Positions 31,199 to 32,997 of a DNA stretch of 32,997 nt are shown one piece after another. The DNA is from Microvirga arabica (GTDB lineage Bacteria > Pseudomonadota > Alphaproteobacteria > Rhizobiales > Beijerinckiaceae). The notes below the pieces were generated by a model. The model searched no databases and was not told the origin of the DNA. It saw only the letters and a program-made list of their open reading frames with translations. Every line of letters starts with the position of its first letter. Within the stretch, counting starts at the first letter, position 1. Location of the stretch: the NCBI RefSeq assembly GCF_016811235.1, contig NZ_JAFBID010000074.1:1-32997 (forward strand), given 5' to 3'. The position numbers and the translations under genes are program-made.

Positions 31199-32395
31199 TC
31201 AGGTTTTAGCGACGGGATTGAGATCAGGCTGCTCCTGCTCCGCTTCGACTTCCGACTTGGGCGGGGTGAGAGAGAGGAATTCGCCCAGGGTGCTCCAGGA
31301 GGGGAGATGATCACAGCACCTTTTGATCACGACCAGTAGCGGGACTGCAATCAGCACGCCGACCAGGCCCCACACCCAACCCCAGAACGCCACCCCGATA
31401 AAGATCGCGACAGTGTTGAGCTCAAGTCGGCGTCCGAGGATCAGGGGAGTGATGATGTTCCCTTCCAGCGCCGTCAGGCCGAAATAGAGCAGAGGCGCCA
31501 GTAGCGCGTAGCTGATCGAGTCGAAGGATATCAGGGCGACAACGCCGACTAGCCCAACGCCTGCAATCGCTCCGATGAAGGGTAGAAAGTTGAGAAAGGC
31601 GGCCCCAAGACCCCAGAGGTAAGGGGTCGGCATGCCAATGGCCCACATCGCCAGGCCGATGGCAACACCAAGGCCTATATTGATCAAGGTGATGGTGAGC
31701 AGATACCGCGAGATGGACGCCTCGATATCATGCACGATGCTGACCGCGATCTTTTTGTCTTGGAATGTTGGTAGCACACGCACGATCTTATCGTAGACCA
31801 TGTCGCCTGAGCCGAGCAGGAAAAGCACAAACACCAAGGCAATACTGGCTGTCGTCAGCGCGCTCCAGAGTATGGACGTTGCCGAGGACAGAAAGCCGGC
31901 CTCTTTGACGACGACCTCCTGCACGTTTGAATCGGCTGTTGCATTGGTAAGATCTTCCACCGTTTGGCCTGCTTTGGAAATCGCCTCAACCGAACCGCGC
32001 AGTGAGTTAAGCTTGGCCTCGACCTGCCTTCCTATCGTGGGCGCCCGTTGTATCCAATCGGTGACAGGGGCACTGAGGAGGTAGGCACCCGTCCCGACGG
32101 TGAGCGCCAAGGCTAGCACAAGCCCGATAGCTGACAGACCAGCTGGGACGCCTCGCCTTTCGAGCCACCGCACGATTGGAATGAGTGTCAGCGCGATGAG
32201 CAAGCCGATGATGATCGGCAGGATCAGCGGCTTGGCGAAGTAAAGGGCTCCGGTGCCGAGAACGAGTGCGCAGACATGGATCGAAACGACAACCGCACCT
32301 GTAAGCTTTGCGCCAGTGGCATGCTCTTCTTCCGTGCCATCAGGCTTCACGGCATCATTCAGGTCAGGAGCGTCAGTCTGGTGCTGCATATGCAT
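31199..32395 (-). CDS. AI-2E-family (TqsA/PerM-like) membrane permease
   Basis: The 398-residue protein has the family's layout: two or three N-terminal helices (about 33-115, including FAKPLILPIIIGLLIALTLI), a soluble cytoplasmic or periplasmic middle (about 120-170), and a C-terminal bundle with LINIGLGVAIGLAMWAIGMP, FLNFLPFIGAIAGVGLVGVV, the family motif LEGNIITPLILGRRLELN and WGWVWGLVGVLIAVPLLVVI. Members export signal molecules or act as ion/proton antiporters; the substrate here is not known. The start ATG at 32395 is followed closely by a second ATG. It leads a two-gene unit with the NTF2-like secreted protein. Confidence 0.92.
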   Translation of the reverse strand: MHMQHQTDAPDLNDAVKPDGTEEEHATGAKLTGAVVVSIHVCALVLGTGALYFAKPLILPIIIGLLIALTLIPIVRWLERRGVPAGLSAIGLVLALALTVGTGAYLLSAPVTDWIQRAPTIGRQVEAKLNSLRGSVEAISKAGQTVEDLTNATADSNVQEVVVKEAGFLSSATSILWSALTTASIALVFVLFLLGSGDMVYDKIVRVLPTFQDKKIAVSIVHDIEASISRYLLTITLINIGLGVAIGLAMWAIGMPTPYLWGLGAAFLNFLPFIGAIAGVGLVGVVALISFDSISYALLAPLLYFGLTALEGNIITPLILGRRLELNTVAIFIGVAFWGWVWGLVGVLIAVPLLVVIKRCCDHLPSWSTLGEFLSLTPPKSEVEAEQEQPDLNPVAKT

Positions 32396-32560
32396 CAGAC
32401 GTTTACGGTCACGATTACGTTCCGCCGGCGGTTTATTTCAGACGGGTCGCTCGGAGGGCCTGCCGACCAGTTATGTGATCGGGTTCTAACGCCTCTATCC
32501 GACGTGGCCTCGCTGTAGAGCGGTTCGCGCGTTCGAAATGCAATTGCCTGGATCGCCACC

Positions 32561-32821
32561 TCAGAGACCGATATAGCACCGCTGAGCCACCGCGGCCGCC
32601 AGTTTGAGACCGGATAGCCTGCCTGGCACGTAGACGTCGGTCACCGCCGCGGTGATGTCGCCCCGCACCTTCAGGACCATCAGCGCCTTCGCCGCGTTGA
32701 CCGCCTTGACGACGTGGAATCCCGCATCAACCAGGATGTCCGCGGCCACAATGCGCACGAGCACCTCATCCTCGACGAGGAGCACCACAGGGGCAGGAGC
32801 AGGAGTCGCATTGGTCATCAT
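32561..32821 (-). CDS. truncated response-regulator receiver domain
   Basis: The 86-residue product is the first two thirds of a CheY-like receiver: VVLLVEDEVLVRIVAADILV with the acidic pair (Glu-Asp), a helix, then AAVTDVYVPGRLSGLKLAAA with the phospho-acceptor Asp in TDV. It ends abruptly at CYIGL before the strand with the conserved Thr/Ser and the later Lys, both needed for phosphorylation-linked signalling. The missing part is not found in other frames downstream. It is therefore a gene fragment, or a non-functional receiver. Start ATG 32821 or 32818; the ribosome site is weak. It lies in the same direction as the permease gene, 165 bases upstream. Confidence 0.68.
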   Translation of the reverse strand: MMTNATPAPAPVVLLVEDEVLVRIVAADILVDAGFHVVKAVNAAKALMVLKVRGDITAAVTDVYVPGRLSGLKLAAAVAQRCYIGL

Positions 32822-32997
32822 GCGAGGCCCTGAGATAGGCATGCACAGGATTCGAAAGAATGCGCCCGCCGTGCTTCCTGAGTTGAACCTAATACCAACC
32901 GGCGCTGATGCTCATGCATTGGCCCAGTCGCGCACACCGATGGACATGATGGTCCAAGGTTGGTCTACGAGTTTGTTCCAAGCCGCACAGCAATGAT

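Overview
The window looks like a piece of an alphaproteobacterial genome, probably Hyphomicrobiales close to Microvirga/Methylobacterium. The basis is the GC-rich coding style, a GapR (DUF2312) gene beside recA, an alphaproteobacterial LexA box (GTTC-N7-GTTC) in front of recA, an AapJ-type amino-acid binding protein and a Tat-exported PhoX phosphatase. The genus is an inference from gene content only.

Layout. 1-1102: the end of an IS21-type element, with three 23-bp-spaced repeats, runs into a gene that has lost its 5' end. 1339-2770: gapR and recA converge on a terminator, and recA has an SOS box. 3187-7445: a 3.3-kb Tn3-family element with 38-bp terminal repeats carries only tnpA. It truncates a small membrane protein gene and has unequal flanks. 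7446-10133: a methyltransferase, a Crp/Fnr-type regulator and a metal-sensor-like periplasmic protein with an FNR-type box between the last two. 10303-17704: a 1112-residue SAM-cyclase-ATPase-TPR regulator, two orphan solute-binding proteins and a second, N-terminally clipped class III cyclase. 17694-19700: a rearrangement scar, an amidase split by one in-frame stop, and an orphan HigA-like antitoxin. 20229-26312: phoX, a DUF2279 protein, and an SbmA/YddA-like ABC exporter with a small methyltransferase-like gene behind it. 26401-28165: a decayed amino-acid ABC ATPase, then a TetR gene with its operator, whose divergent target has been replaced by an IS6-family transposase fragment. 28346-32821: small envelope genes (glycine-zipper lipoprotein with a hairpin over its ribosome site, PRC-barrel protein, coiled-coil protein), an NTF2-like secreted protein with an AI-2E-family permease, and a truncated receiver domain.

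How the genes work together. The region reads as an accessory, rearranged segment with many broken genes (IS21 end, Tn3, IS6, nonsense and frameshift lesions) inserted around a conserved gapR-recA core. Recurrent themes are cyclic-nucleotide-type signalling (two class III cyclases and a Crp-like regulator that lacks the cAMP-binding arginine) and envelope or nutrient functions. No CRISPR array, rRNA, tRNA or recognisable defence island was seen. The least explained items are the 13-bp perfect hairpin over the lipoprotein start, the 10-bp inverted repeat in the gap before the Crp/Fnr gene, and the SAM-cyclase-ATPase protein.
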